Source of the DNA: Nitrososphaerota archaeon
Lineage (GTDB): Archaea; Thermoproteota; Nitrososphaeria; Nitrososphaerales; CADDZS01
Length of the DNA: 33,801 nt
Direction of reading: 5' to 3'
Assembly: GCA_013288145.1 (NCBI GenBank)
Contig: JABDCJ010000028.1
Span: 1 to 33,801, forward strand
A program made the translations under genes and the position numbers. The notes under the pieces are model-generated. The model worked only from the letters and a program-made list of their open reading frames with translations. It was not told the origin of the DNA and did not search any database. Within the stretch, counting starts at the first letter, position 1; each line of letters opens with the position of its first letter. Shown here piece after piece: positions 22,318 through 30,235 of this stretch.

Positions 22318-23580
22318 ATGGCGGTGCGCGAAGTTCTGGCGCCATTCACCGGACACCCGTTTGATTTTGAACTCTGGCTTCGGATAGGATACTACGTGTC
22401 TCAAGGGAGTGATCCGTATTCCGTTACCAACCCGATACCCGGATTGAGCTTTCCCGGCGCCCAGGCGATGACGTGGATCGGGTACCCGCCGACTTGGGCA
22501 TTCTTTCAAGCAGGGCTGTACAAAATTTATTCACTCTCCGGGATAGACAACCGGTTTGCGTACTACTTTATCATAAAGCAACCAATGATCTTGGCAGACC
22601 TGGTTGCCGGCTACCTTCTCTTCCGGATGATAACAGAACTGCGGAATCTCGAAACAGGAGTTAGGGCATTCGTCTTCTGGATGCTCTGTCCTTTCACTAT
22701 CATCATTTCTTCGATCTGGGGAATGTTCGATCAAGTAATCCTCGTCTTGATTTTGGGATCAGTCCTGACCGTAAAAGAGACCCAGAAAAGCGCGTTCATG
22801 CTGTCGCTGGGTTTCTTGTTGAAAGTCCTCCCTCTGATGTATTTTCCGGTAATGGCGTTTATTCAAGAGTCGAAGCAGAAAATAGCACTGTACCTTTCGG
22901 TTTCGATAGGAACCTCCATAGCGTTCGCATTGCTACCATATCTCTTTTTCAAAGGCTGGAAAATTTCCCAGCTTGCCGGGGTGGGGATCAGCGTCGTTAA
23001 CAAACTGGGTGGCAGCGCAAATTACTGGATAATTCTAACCGTGTACCAGACATACTGGAAGATCCCGCCATCAATTATAGATCTTCTCAACCTAATAGCA
23101 TACGCCTGGATACCGGCCGTTCTCATAGCCTCCGCGTTTTGCATCAGTCGAATAAAGCAAAGAGAAAATCTAACCAGGAATCTCTGCCTTTCTCTGATTT
23201 TCATTACACTCATCTTTTTCCTCACAAAATCAATCGTGAACGAGCAGTACGTGATTTACTTCCTCGGTCTGGGACTCGTTGACTACTATGTCCTGGATTC
23301 TCGCCGTAGGAGAAAACTCTTCCATGCGATCTGGATAACGACACTTGTCTTTCTCGCGGCAAATAATGGCTACTTTACCAGATTTCTCGAACCCCTGTCG
23401 ACGTACTATAAAGATCTGAACGTCATGTTTGAAACCGGGGGGTATGCTGAGCTGAGGTTTGCCATAATGCTCGTATGCGGATTCGTCTTTACCGCACTGA
23501 CATTCTCTTACTTGGTTTCACTTTACCAGGACTTGCGTAAAATCGGGAATGGCCCGTGCGTGGTAATCAATAACCGTTAA
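22318..23580 (+). CDS. Polytopic membrane glycosyltransferase (GT-C/GT87-like)
   Basis: A roughly 420-residue integral membrane protein with about ten helices. The first loop carries acidic and aromatic residues (GHPFDFELWLRIG and GSDPYSV), typical of GT-C mannosyl/arabinosyl-type transferases that use polyprenyl-phosphate sugars outside the membrane. Asp in HPFDFELW is the likely catalytic residue. WGMFDQVI and the C-terminal helices fit the GT87/DUF2029 pattern. The frame continues upstream to 22264 and encodes a plausible first helix (TQLAVALLVG) but has no ATG, GTG or TTG before ATG 22318. Either the start is a CTG (22267) or the N-terminus is shortened. Followed after 45 bp by the presenilin-like gene. 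Confidence 0.7.
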   Translation: MAVREVLAPFTGHPFDFELWLRIGYYVSQGSDPYSVTNPIPGLSFPGAQAMTWIGYPPTWAFFQAGLYKIYSLSGIDNRFAYYFIIKQPMILADLVAGYLLFRMITELRNLETGVRAFVFWMLCPFTIIISSIWGMFDQVILVLILGSVLTVKETQKSAFMLSLGFLLKVLPLMYFPVMAFIQESKQKIALYLSVSIGTSIAFALLPYLFFKGWKISQLAGVGISVVNKLGGSANYWIILTVYQTYWKIPPSIIDLLNLIAYAWIPAVLIASAFCISRIKQRENLTRNLCLSLIFITLIFFLTKSIVNEQYVIYFLGLGLVDYYVLDSRRRRKLFHAIWITTLVFLAANNGYFTRFLEPLSTYYKDLNVMFETGGYAELRFAIMLVCGFVFTALTFSYLVSLYQDLRKIGNGPCVVINNR

Positions 23581-23625
23581 GAGTCTAACGAATAGAACCT
23601 GTGTTTTGAAGCGTGGGGTGATAGC

Positions 23626-24600
23626 ATGGCGCGGCAAATAATCGACAGGAGCGAGTCCTTGCTTCTTGGATTCTCCATTCTATTCCAGATCGTTTCTCTT
23701 TTCACTCTACTTCGAGTCGCAACCGGAGTTGCCGCGGCGAACTCTACCACATCTCCGTCCCAGCTTGTTGTCCTTCCGAGTCTAAACCAGAGCGTGTCCG
23801 TTCCAAATTCCACACCACAGTTTGTTAATCCGGTTGGAGGTGGTCTGGATTCTTCTCTAGTCCTCGCAGCTCTGTTTGTCATCGCAAATGTCGTAGTGGT
23901 GTCTCTGCTCGCTTTCCTTTACAGGAAGAAAAGGATGAAGTGGTTTTCAATCGTCATCAGCGTCTTCCTTATCTTCAACGTCACTGAGCTCTATTTTTCT
24001 TTCATAGCGGGCCTCTACTCCCTTCTCCCGATAGCTGCCGCGATCGTCGCTTCAGTGATAACGATCTGGTCAGCGGTAAAGGGAAAGACCGGCGTTGTGA
24101 ATATTCTTGCACTTTTTCTCGCACTCGAGCTTGGGAGCTCGTTTCCTGTGCTGCTTCAGGCCCCTCTCAACTGGATTGTGCCGCTTGTGTACTCTGTCTT
24201 TGACATCTACGCGATATACTTTGGCCGTCTAGGCAAGCTTGTAAAACAGGTGGGCGATGATGAGAGCGCGTCCGGCAAAGATGCAAAAGCAAAGGAGGAT
24301 AAAGTCAGTCCGGTAAAGAAATCGAGACTGAGAAAGTGGCCAGACTTTGGACTATTGACAATTAGCTTTGGAAAGATCGAAATCGGCATGGCCGACATTG
24401 CGTTTTACACGATGGTGCCAGCTATTGCCCTGATTCTGGTCAGCCTGTCCGCCTTCTTTGTCGTGATGATCGTTTTAGACGTCGGGCTCGTAATTTCTTT
24501 CTACGTCTTCAGGAACAGAGAAGTCGCCCCTGGACTTCCAATTCCGATCCTGCTAGGTCTTGGAGCTCTATTGCTGATGTACCTGATTCAGATTCATTAG
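23626..24600 (+). CDS. Presenilin-type intramembrane aspartyl protease (A22 family)
   Basis: A 324-residue polytopic protein with about nine hydrophobic segments. Three spaced motifs match the archaeal presenilin homologues: Asp193 in VYSVFDIYAIYFG (the YD motif), Asp257 in EIGMADIAFY (GxGD, here GMAD), and GLPIP at 303-307 (PAL region, here GLP). A charged cytosolic loop rich in Lys, Asp and Glu (about 203-240) separates the two catalytic helices, as in the family. It would cut membrane-embedded helices such as remnant signal peptides. The motif variants leave activity uncertain. GTGATAGC precedes the ATG. Confidence 0.78.
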   Translation: MARQIIDRSESLLLGFSILFQIVSLFTLLRVATGVAAANSTTSPSQLVVLPSLNQSVSVPNSTPQFVNPVGGGLDSSLVLAALFVIANVVVVSLLAFLYRKKRMKWFSIVISVFLIFNVTELYFSFIAGLYSLLPIAAAIVASVITIWSAVKGKTGVVNILALFLALELGSSFPVLLQAPLNWIVPLVYSVFDIYAIYFGRLGKLVKQVGDDESASGKDAKAKEDKVSPVKKSRLRKWPDFGLLTISFGKIEIGMADIAFYTMVPAIALILVSLSAFFVVMIVLDVGLVISFYVFRNREVAPGLPIPILLGLGALLLMYLIQIH

Positions 24601-24603
24601 CGA

Positions 24604-25650
24604 TTACCATTCAAATTCCAGCAGTCCTGAAAATCGCAGGGAGTCTAACAATCCTTCCGCATACCCTATGCTGAGAACTGCTAGTTCGTCGCGACCCTCA
24701 TTGAGAAATCGCTCGGCGTCTCGGGTGTAGCACTCGACGTTTTCAAAGACATCTTCAAAATTTAGTCCACTAGAAATTTTCTTGATCTCAGCCGATTTCT
24801 TTGCACGCCCTAGTGCATCCAATGTCTTTCTCGTATACTTTTGCACCATCCTTCTGGAAAGCTTTGAAATCGCTCGCGTATTGTCGGGAATCGACTCGAT
24901 ATTTCGCCCAAGCAGTACTCCAAGCGATTCAAGTTCCGTATAGTGAAGTTTTCCAGGAAGAACGAGAACGTGCGGAGGAGCGCCGAGATTCCTAGTTTTT
25001 AGTTCCTCCAAAGATAGCCCGGCGACACTTGAATCTTTAGATCCCAGACGGGAAGCAACCAGGACAAAAGTCGAAGCATCGAGAACTTCGTGTCGAAGAT
25101 CCCTCTCTGCATCCTCAAGTCCCTTTATGGCTGCTTTCGGGTCGAGAAAGAAATTCTGCGATTCATCCCACTCGAGGAGAATCGTCGTGTGAAGTCCACG
25201 AAACAGGTTGTCGTATATAGTGTTGTAGGCCGTGTACTGCATTGGCTCCTTTGTCATCGTTACAATTCTGCCAAAATTGTACGAGTGGAGTCCGAGCTCG
25301 CCGCTGACCGAGCAAAGAATTGAAGAGCCATGAATGATCGTCGTTTCGATTCCTTCTTTGATCGCCCTCGTTCTCAATTCTTGGTGGGTTGTCGCAACCA
25401 TTGGATCGCCGGAGCAGACAAGCGCAGCGATTCCCTTCTTTGAGACCTCCAGGATTTTCCGTCCATCCTCGACAAATTCCCTCTTGACGACTTCGACCTT
25501 TTCAGACAGATCCGAAAATTGCGAAAGAACCTCATCGTTGATAGGGGGCGATGTGTAACTCTCATAGTAAACATGATCGCACGAGCTTAGCTCCTGAAGA
25601 GATTTGAGCGAAAGCGATTGGTCAATTCCCAATCCTACAAAGTAAAGCAT
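24604..25650 (-). CDS. dph5: Diphthine synthase fused to a DUF357-like domain
   Basis: Residues 1 to about 262 are Dph5, a tetrapyrrole-methylase-fold enzyme that methylates the modified His of elongation factor 2 during diphthamide synthesis. Signs are MLYFVGLGID, YYESYTSP, ALVCSGDPMVATTH, IHGSSILCSVSGELGLHSYN and HVLVLPGKLHYTE. The family normally ends near here at about 265 residues. The remaining 85 residues are helical. ECYTRDAERFLNEGRDELAV and SIGYAEGLLDSLRFSGLLE match the DUF357 pattern of an archaeal small helical protein of unknown role. Start ATG 25650, with a TATA element 28 bp upstream. It converges with the protease gene after 3 bp and diverges from a 3-hydroxyacyl-CoA dehydrogenase gene. 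Confidence 0.92.
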   Translation of the reverse strand: MLYFVGLGIDQSLSLKSLQELSSCDHVYYESYTSPPINDEVLSQFSDLSEKVEVVKREFVEDGRKILEVSKKGIAALVCSGDPMVATTHQELRTRAIKEGIETTIIHGSSILCSVSGELGLHSYNFGRIVTMTKEPMQYTAYNTIYDNLFRGLHTTILLEWDESQNFFLDPKAAIKGLEDAERDLRHEVLDASTFVLVASRLGSKDSSVAGLSLEELKTRNLGAPPHVLVLPGKLHYTELESLGVLLGRNIESIPDNTRAISKLSRRMVQKYTRKTLDALGRAKKSAEIKKISSGLNFEDVFENVECYTRDAERFLNEGRDELAVLSIGYAEGLLDSLRFSGLLEFEW

Positions 25651-25674
25651 GCAAACTCATTCTCTGAATCTCGC

Positions 25675-25680
25675 TAATAT
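25675..25680 (-). promoter_or_regulatory. TATA box of dph5
   Basis: ATATTA on the minus strand is centred 28 bp upstream of the ATG at 25650. Confidence 0.45.
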
Positions 25681-25728
25681 GTCTAAATCCAAAAGAGTGA
25701 AATTCTCACTTCTCACGAACTACCGGAA

Positions 25729-26586
25729 ATGCAACAGCAAATTGTCAAAGTTGGCGTGATCGGCGCCGGGACCATGGGACATGGGATCGCTCAGGTTTTT
25801 GCGCAGGCAGGTTATGACGTTAAACTGAACGATGTAAGCCCCGATCTCGTAACAAAGGGAATCGCGAGAATAGATGGAAATCTAACCCGATCGGTCGAAA
25901 AGGGTAGAATCACACAAGTGCAAAAGTCTGATGTTCTCTCGAAGATCACCCCAGCCCCCGATCTTTCCGATTTTAGTGACAGGGATCTCACCGTTGAGGC
26001 TGCGCTTGAAAAAATCGAAGTGAAGAGCGACGTATTCAGGAGACTTGACAAGATCTGTTCTGACCAGACCATTCTTGCCAGCAATACTTCATCAATTCCG
26101 ATCACTCAACTTGCTGCTCTAGTCTCCAATCCATCGAGAGTTGTCGGAATGCATTTTTTCAACCCGGTCCCGATAATGAAGCTCGTCGAGATCGTTAGGG
26201 CACTCCAGACTTCGGACGAAACCGTTGTAAAAATTCAGGAAGCAAGTTCGAGGCTCGGCAAAACTGCTGTTGTTGTGAAAGATTCTGCAGGATTTGTCTC
26301 AAACAGAATTCTCTGCCCGATGATCAACGAAGCAATTTTTTCGCTGGATGAAGGAATTGCAACGAAGGAAGACATTGACACAGTAATGAAACTTGGAATG
26401 AGTCACCCGATGGGACCGTTGGAGCTTGCAGATTTCGTCGGACTGGATGTGGTTCTGGATGTTTTGGAAGTCCTCTATCGAGAATTCCAGGACCCCAAAT
26501 ACAGAGCGAGTCCGCTACTTAGGCGAATGGTCAGAGCCGGGTATCTCGGAAGGAAGTCAGGCCGCGGATTCTACCAGTACAGTTAA
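25729..26586 (+). CDS. 3-hydroxyacyl-CoA dehydrogenase (3-hydroxybutyryl-CoA type)
   Basis: A 285-residue enzyme that oxidises (S)-3-hydroxyacyl-CoA to 3-ketoacyl-CoA with NAD(+), or runs in reverse. The NAD-binding Rossmann motif is GVIGAGTMGHGIAQ (residues 9-22). The catalytic His-Glu region is VVGMHFFNPVPIMKLVEIV, followed by DSAGFVSNRI and the C-terminal helical domain (GMSHPMGPLELADFVGLD, GRKSGRGFYQY). Length is the usual 280-290. It is the only plus-strand gene of the acyl-CoA cluster and shares its last 4 bp with the convergent ETF-alpha-like gene. A second paralogue lies at 31315-32280. Confidence 0.93.
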   Translation: MQQQIVKVGVIGAGTMGHGIAQVFAQAGYDVKLNDVSPDLVTKGIARIDGNLTRSVEKGRITQVQKSDVLSKITPAPDLSDFSDRDLTVEAALEKIEVKSDVFRRLDKICSDQTILASNTSSIPITQLAALVSNPSRVVGMHFFNPVPIMKLVEIVRALQTSDETVVKIQEASSRLGKTAVVVKDSAGFVSNRILCPMINEAIFSLDEGIATKEDIDTVMKLGMSHPMGPLELADFVGLDVVLDVLEVLYREFQDPKYRASPLLRRMVRAGYLGRKSGRGFYQYS

Positions 26587-27419
26587 ACTGATAATTTTTG
26601 AAGGACGCGATCGATTTCAGGCGAGACAGCAAAAAGTTTTGCTAGCGAACTGAGTGGAACTTCTCTAGAAGAGATTGAGAGCAATTCACCCTTAAACTCT
26701 GGCAAATCTCTGAGCCTAGAAGTTACTTCTATGGCTAGACACGGCCCGTAAACCACCTGTAGCTTTCCTGAAAGTGGTTTTGCCTCGCCTCCGAATCTTC
26801 CGGCAACCCCTTTTGCCAGTTCAAAAGATGACCCGCCGAGATCCTTCCCCGTTAGCACCACAAGTTTCATCGAAGGTGAATGAATCATTTCGGGGAAGAT
26901 CCTCACAAAATCGGAAACTTCTCCAACCTCATAATTCCTAATTTTGCCAAATCTTGAGCTGTCTTCAAAAGGTTCTGTAACTGAACTTCGCTCCAGTGAA
27001 ATAAGAGCGATCTTTTCAGGCGAAATCTGAAAATCGATAACGCTGGAGCTATCGAGTTTTTTCGAAACTGTGTCGCCTGATAACACGTGTGCCCCTTCCA
27101 GGTATGGGGATATTCTCTGCTGCAATGTACCATAAACCGCGCCCATAACAATACTTGACTCGAGATCGGAAGGAAAGAGTACCATCTTTACCTTGGACTC
27201 TGAAGCAACATACCTGGAAACCACAGAAACCCAATCTGTCAAATTCTTTGCATTGCACACAAGAACCTCGTCAGCTCCGAGGTAGATCAACTTCTGATTT
27301 GATTCTTCGTCATTTGAAGACGAAATTGCGACTACTCGTTCACCGACCTCGTCCGCAATTTCCCTAGCTTTTCCAAGCAGAAGATGTCCACTCCAGTTGC
27401 AAATTACTGCGATGGCCAT
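26583..27419 (-). CDS. Divergent electron transfer flavoprotein alpha-like subunit
   Basis: A 278-residue protein from ATG 27419 (an upstream TTG at 27431 is possible). The N-terminal half has the ETF nucleotide-binding-like fold (AIAVICNWSGHLLLGKAREI, KLIYLGADEVLVC, VKMVLFPSDLESSIVMGAV). The C-terminal part (LVVLTGKDLGGSSFELAKGV, then AGRFGGEAKPLSGKLQVVYG) follows the order of EtfA domain II. The usual FAD signature, with SR, GQTGK and the GISGAIQH stretch, is shortened and not recognisable. It may thus bind FAD weakly or not at all. Position next to the EtfB-like and acyl-CoA dehydrogenase genes supports a role in electron transfer from beta-oxidation. Confidence 0.7.
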   Translation of the reverse strand: MAIAVICNWSGHLLLGKAREIADEVGERVVAISSSNDEESNQKLIYLGADEVLVCNAKNLTDWVSVVSRYVASESKVKMVLFPSDLESSIVMGAVYGTLQQRISPYLEGAHVLSGDTVSKKLDSSSVIDFQISPEKIALISLERSSVTEPFEDSSRFGKIRNYEVGEVSDFVRIFPEMIHSPSMKLVVLTGKDLGGSSFELAKGVAGRFGGEAKPLSGKLQVVYGPCLAIEVTSRLRDLPEFKGELLSISSREVPLSSLAKLFAVSPEIDRVLQKLSV

Positions 27420-27431
27420 CTTAACCCACAA

Positions 27432-28052
27432 CTATCTAGTAATTCTTCGCAATCTTCTCGCAATTGCTGACGCGACCTCCTCGGCAGTTCCGGAGATAGT
27501 CTCAGGCTTCCTCTCTTCCATCCTCTTAATCGTGGATTTTCCGAGTACTCCTTCAGGATTGATCGGAGTCTCCATAGACCGAGCGATTCTTCGAACATCT
27601 ACATTAGAAGACTCCACGCCTGCGTCCAGGACTAAGATTACGGAGTTAGATTCAATCGATTGCAAATCACGACTAATTTTGACATCGAAACCTAGCTTGG
27701 AGGAAAGTGCCCCGCACAATGACGCGCCCGAGAAAATCCAATCTGTATTTTCCCCAACGATAATGCTGGTGAATTCCTCATTCTTCAAAAAGAATGAAAT
27801 CTGCGTTAACGCGTCGTCGCAAAGTGGCATCGAAATTGGGCGCGATGCTCCTCTAGCAACGGCTTCTCTCAATATCGGAGAAAATCCGGCCGCGACTATC
27901 TCCCCGGTCGCATGTCGCGAAGCAAAAGCGAGGGCCGCCTTGCTCGAGTGAGACATTTTGAATGTACAATTTTCCAGGTCAGAAAATTTCCTGACAGAAC
28001 TTGGAATAAATGAAGGAACTGCTTGAACGTAGACGAGTACATTATCCGGCAA
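27432..28052 (-). CDS. Divergent electron transfer flavoprotein beta-like subunit
   Basis: A 206-residue protein, shorter than the usual 250 or so of EtfB. SSKAALAFASRHATGEIVAA, then ILREAVARGASRPISMP, and EFTSIIVGENTDWIFSGASL (Asp-x-x-x-Ser/Gly loop) follow the order of EtfB. IEPGVLGKSTIKRME-like sequence near the C-terminus (here NPEGVLGKSTIKRMEERKPE) matches the EtfB end that contacts the dehydrogenase. The AMP-binding signature is not clear. It forms an operon with the alpha-like gene (12 bp apart) and the acyl-CoA dehydrogenase gene (30 bp apart), which makes ETF the best reading despite weak conservation. Confidence 0.68.
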   Translation of the reverse strand: MPDNVLVYVQAVPSFIPSSVRKFSDLENCTFKMSHSSKAALAFASRHATGEIVAAGFSPILREAVARGASRPISMPLCDDALTQISFFLKNEEFTSIIVGENTDWIFSGASLCGALSSKLGFDVKISRDLQSIESNSVILVLDAGVESSNVDVRRIARSMETPINPEGVLGKSTIKRMEERKPETISGTAEEVASAIARRLRRITR

Positions 28053-28082
28053 ATTGAGCTATTGCTCTTTTCTCAGAAAGTA

Positions 28083-29318
28083 TTACTGATTTCCAGATTC
28101 TGAGCCAAGCAAATCTCTAGCAATTACGAGTCGCTGGATATCGTTGGTGCCTTCATAGATTTCAGAAATGACAGAGTTTCGATACCCCAACTCGATCCCA
28201 CTACCTTCAGTGTAACCCTCGGCTCCAAAAACCTGCATCGCACGTTCCATGGATCGGCTCGCCGCCTCTGAACAGAAGGCTTTTGCAATTGCCGTATGCC
28301 GGGATATCGCCTCGCGCTCGGCACGTGGAATCTTTTCGCCGCGGGACAACCTTTCAAAGTATAGAGCGACTTCTTCGAGCGAATGGTAGCAGGTAAGGCG
28401 AGAAACATGAGCATCAATTGCAGTGTCCGCGATCATCCACCTGACCGATTGGAGCGATTCAAGCTTCGGATGTTCGTGAACCCGATCAATCATTCCTTCA
28501 AGCAGAGATTCGCATGCCCCCACGACTCCGGCAGAAAGCGTAGCTCTTCCACCGTCCAAAGTTGTTAGGGCAACGAGAAAACCAGAACCAAATGTCCCCA
28601 ATATGTTCTCTTTGGGAACTGGGCAATCCTGAAAAACGACCTGAGCAGTGGTTGATGCCCTGATACCCATCTTCTTCTCCACCCTGGCTGTTGAGACTCC
28701 TCCAAAAGATCTCTCAACAATGAATGCACTAATCCCTCCGTACGGTCCAAGGGAGAGATCATTCGCAGCAAAAACAATTAAGACGTCGGCTCTGTCGCCA
28801 TTTGTGATAAACTGCTTTGTCCCGTTTATCAAAAAGTGATCCCCGCTCTTGGTGGCAGTAGTCTTGATGTTGGCCGCGTCGCTACCCGCGCCAGGTTCTG
28901 TAAGACCAAAAGCCCCCAGTTTTTTTCCACTCGTCAGATCTGGAAGGTATCTTTTCTTTTGTTCTTCATTGCCAAAGAGCCATATGGGTACTGCGCATAG
29001 TCCCACGTGAGCGCCAACTATTGTCCCGTGGGCAGGGCATACTTTTCCGATCTCCTGAGTAGCTATTCCATTTCCAAACTCACCCAGGTCAGCTCCTCCA
29101 TACTTTTCAGGAATCGGTATACCCATGTAACCATAATCTGCAAACTTCCGAATGTTTTCCTCGGGAAACCGCTCTGCCTTATCATAATACTCAACGGTGT
29201 CAGAAATTTCAGTTTTCAGAAATTCGCGGAGGGCGTCTCGAAATAGTTCGTACTTTGCGGGTAATCTGTAATCGTAAATTGGATCCGTGACGCGGTTCAG
29301 AGAAAGGGTGATCGCCAA
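28083..29318 (-). CDS. Acyl-CoA dehydrogenase
   Basis: A 411-residue FAD enzyme for the first step of beta-oxidation, making 2-enoyl-CoA. Family marks in order: YGGADLGEFG, GAFGLTEPGAGSDAANIKTT (FAD and substrate contacts), FITNGDRADVLIVFA, GFLVALTTLDGGRATLSAGV, and the C-terminal EIYEGTNDIQRLVIARDLLG with the catalytic Glu in YEGT as in short/medium-chain and butyryl-CoA enzymes. Chain-length preference cannot be read off. TTG start at 29318, since no ATG is available near the family start. It lies 25 bp after the enoyl-CoA hydratase gene and 30 bp before the EtfB-like gene. Confidence 0.95.
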   Translation of the reverse strand: MAITLSLNRVTDPIYDYRLPAKYELFRDALREFLKTEISDTVEYYDKAERFPEENIRKFADYGYMGIPIPEKYGGADLGEFGNGIATQEIGKVCPAHGTIVGAHVGLCAVPIWLFGNEEQKKRYLPDLTSGKKLGAFGLTEPGAGSDAANIKTTATKSGDHFLINGTKQFITNGDRADVLIVFAANDLSLGPYGGISAFIVERSFGGVSTARVEKKMGIRASTTAQVVFQDCPVPKENILGTFGSGFLVALTTLDGGRATLSAGVVGACESLLEGMIDRVHEHPKLESLQSVRWMIADTAIDAHVSRLTCYHSLEEVALYFERLSRGEKIPRAEREAISRHTAIAKAFCSEAASRSMERAMQVFGAEGYTEGSGIELGYRNSVISEIYEGTNDIQRLVIARDLLGSESGNQ

Positions 29319-29343
29319 CGAAATCCGCGCTTGTCCTCTTCGT

Positions 29344-30156
29344 TTAGGTTCCTGTAAACTTTGGCTGTCTCTTCTCTAGAAAAGCTTGTACGCCTTCTTT
29401 TAGATCGTTGCTTCCTGCGAGTATTCTTACAGCGTTTACCTCGTACTTTAGGGAATCCTTCAGAGATGCGTTTTGGATTCCTTCATTTATCGCAATTTTC
29501 GCTTGAGCCAGAGCGAGCGGTGAGACATTTGCTGCAAGCATTCTGATGAAATCTGTCGAAGCTCTCAACTCTTCGCCGTCAGGAACTATCTTGTTCACAA
29601 GGCCTATCCTCAGCGCTTCCTGCGCATTGATTATCTGACCGGAAAAGATTAGCTCCTTTGCCTTTCCCGTTCCAACCAACCTACTCATCCGCTGGGTTCC
29701 ACCCCACCCGGGAATAAGACCAAGCTTGACTTCAGGCTGACCGAATCGCGCCCGGTCCGATACAAACCTAATGTCGCAGGACATTGCAAGTTCATTTCCA
29801 CCTCCGAGCGCAAGGCCATTGACAGCGGCGATGACCGGCTTTGGTGATTCTTCGACCTCAAAAAAAGCGTTGTGACCTGCTTCGACTATTCTAGCTGCAT
29901 CGTCAGGATTGAGAGCCTGCATCATCCGCAGATCTGCCCCGGCGCAGAACGCGTTGGTGCCGGCGCCCGTGATTACAATTCCTCTAACTTCAGGATCGTC
30001 GTTTGCAAGCTTGATCGCGAGAGGAATCTCTTCGATCAGTTTCAAATTCAAAGTATTAACCGGGGGATTGTCAAGCGTGACGATGAAAGCGGATTCGTCT
30101 TTCTTCGTCTTCAGAAATTGAAAACCTTTCTCGCTGCTGCTCAAAATTGTGATCAA
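29344..30156 (-). CDS. Enoyl-CoA hydratase (crotonase family)
   Basis: A 270-residue enzyme that adds water to trans-2-enoyl-CoA. The oxyanion-hole sequence AGTNAFCAGADLRMM and the two catalytic Glu, in GGGNELAMSCDIRF and QPEVKLGLIPGWGGTQRM, are both present, so hydratase activity is likely rather than another crotonase reaction. Length is normal (about 260). The first codon in the frame is TTG at 30156, with a TATA element 28 bp upstream (30181-30190), which points to leaderless transcription from here. The gene starts a unit with the acyl-CoA dehydrogenase and ETF-like genes. Confidence 0.93.
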   Translation of the reverse strand: MITILSSSEKGFQFLKTKKDESAFIVTLDNPPVNTLNLKLIEEIPLAIKLANDDPEVRGIVITGAGTNAFCAGADLRMMQALNPDDAARIVEAGHNAFFEVEESPKPVIAAVNGLALGGGNELAMSCDIRFVSDRARFGQPEVKLGLIPGWGGTQRMSRLVGTGKAKELIFSGQIINAQEALRIGLVNKIVPDGEELRASTDFIRMLAANVSPLALAQAKIAINEGIQNASLKDSLKYEVNAVRILAGSNDLKEGVQAFLEKRQPKFTGT

Positions 30157-30180
30157 TAACCTCGAGAATCTAAGTTGTGC

Positions 30181-30190
30181 GAATATTTTT
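30181..30190 (-). promoter_or_regulatory. TATA box of the enoyl-CoA hydratase gene
   Basis: AAAAATATTC on the minus strand is centred about 28 bp ahead of the TTG at 30156. Confidence 0.5.
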
Positions 30191-30235
30191 CCAGAACGAA
30201 ACTTGTGTATTAAGAATTGCTCGCGAAAAAATAAT

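Noticed and set aside
26583..28052. Electron-bifurcating ETF/Bcd complex
   Set aside because: The flavin signatures are degraded and no ferredoxin-linked partner or bifurcating motif is visible; an ordinary or divergent ETF role is simpler.
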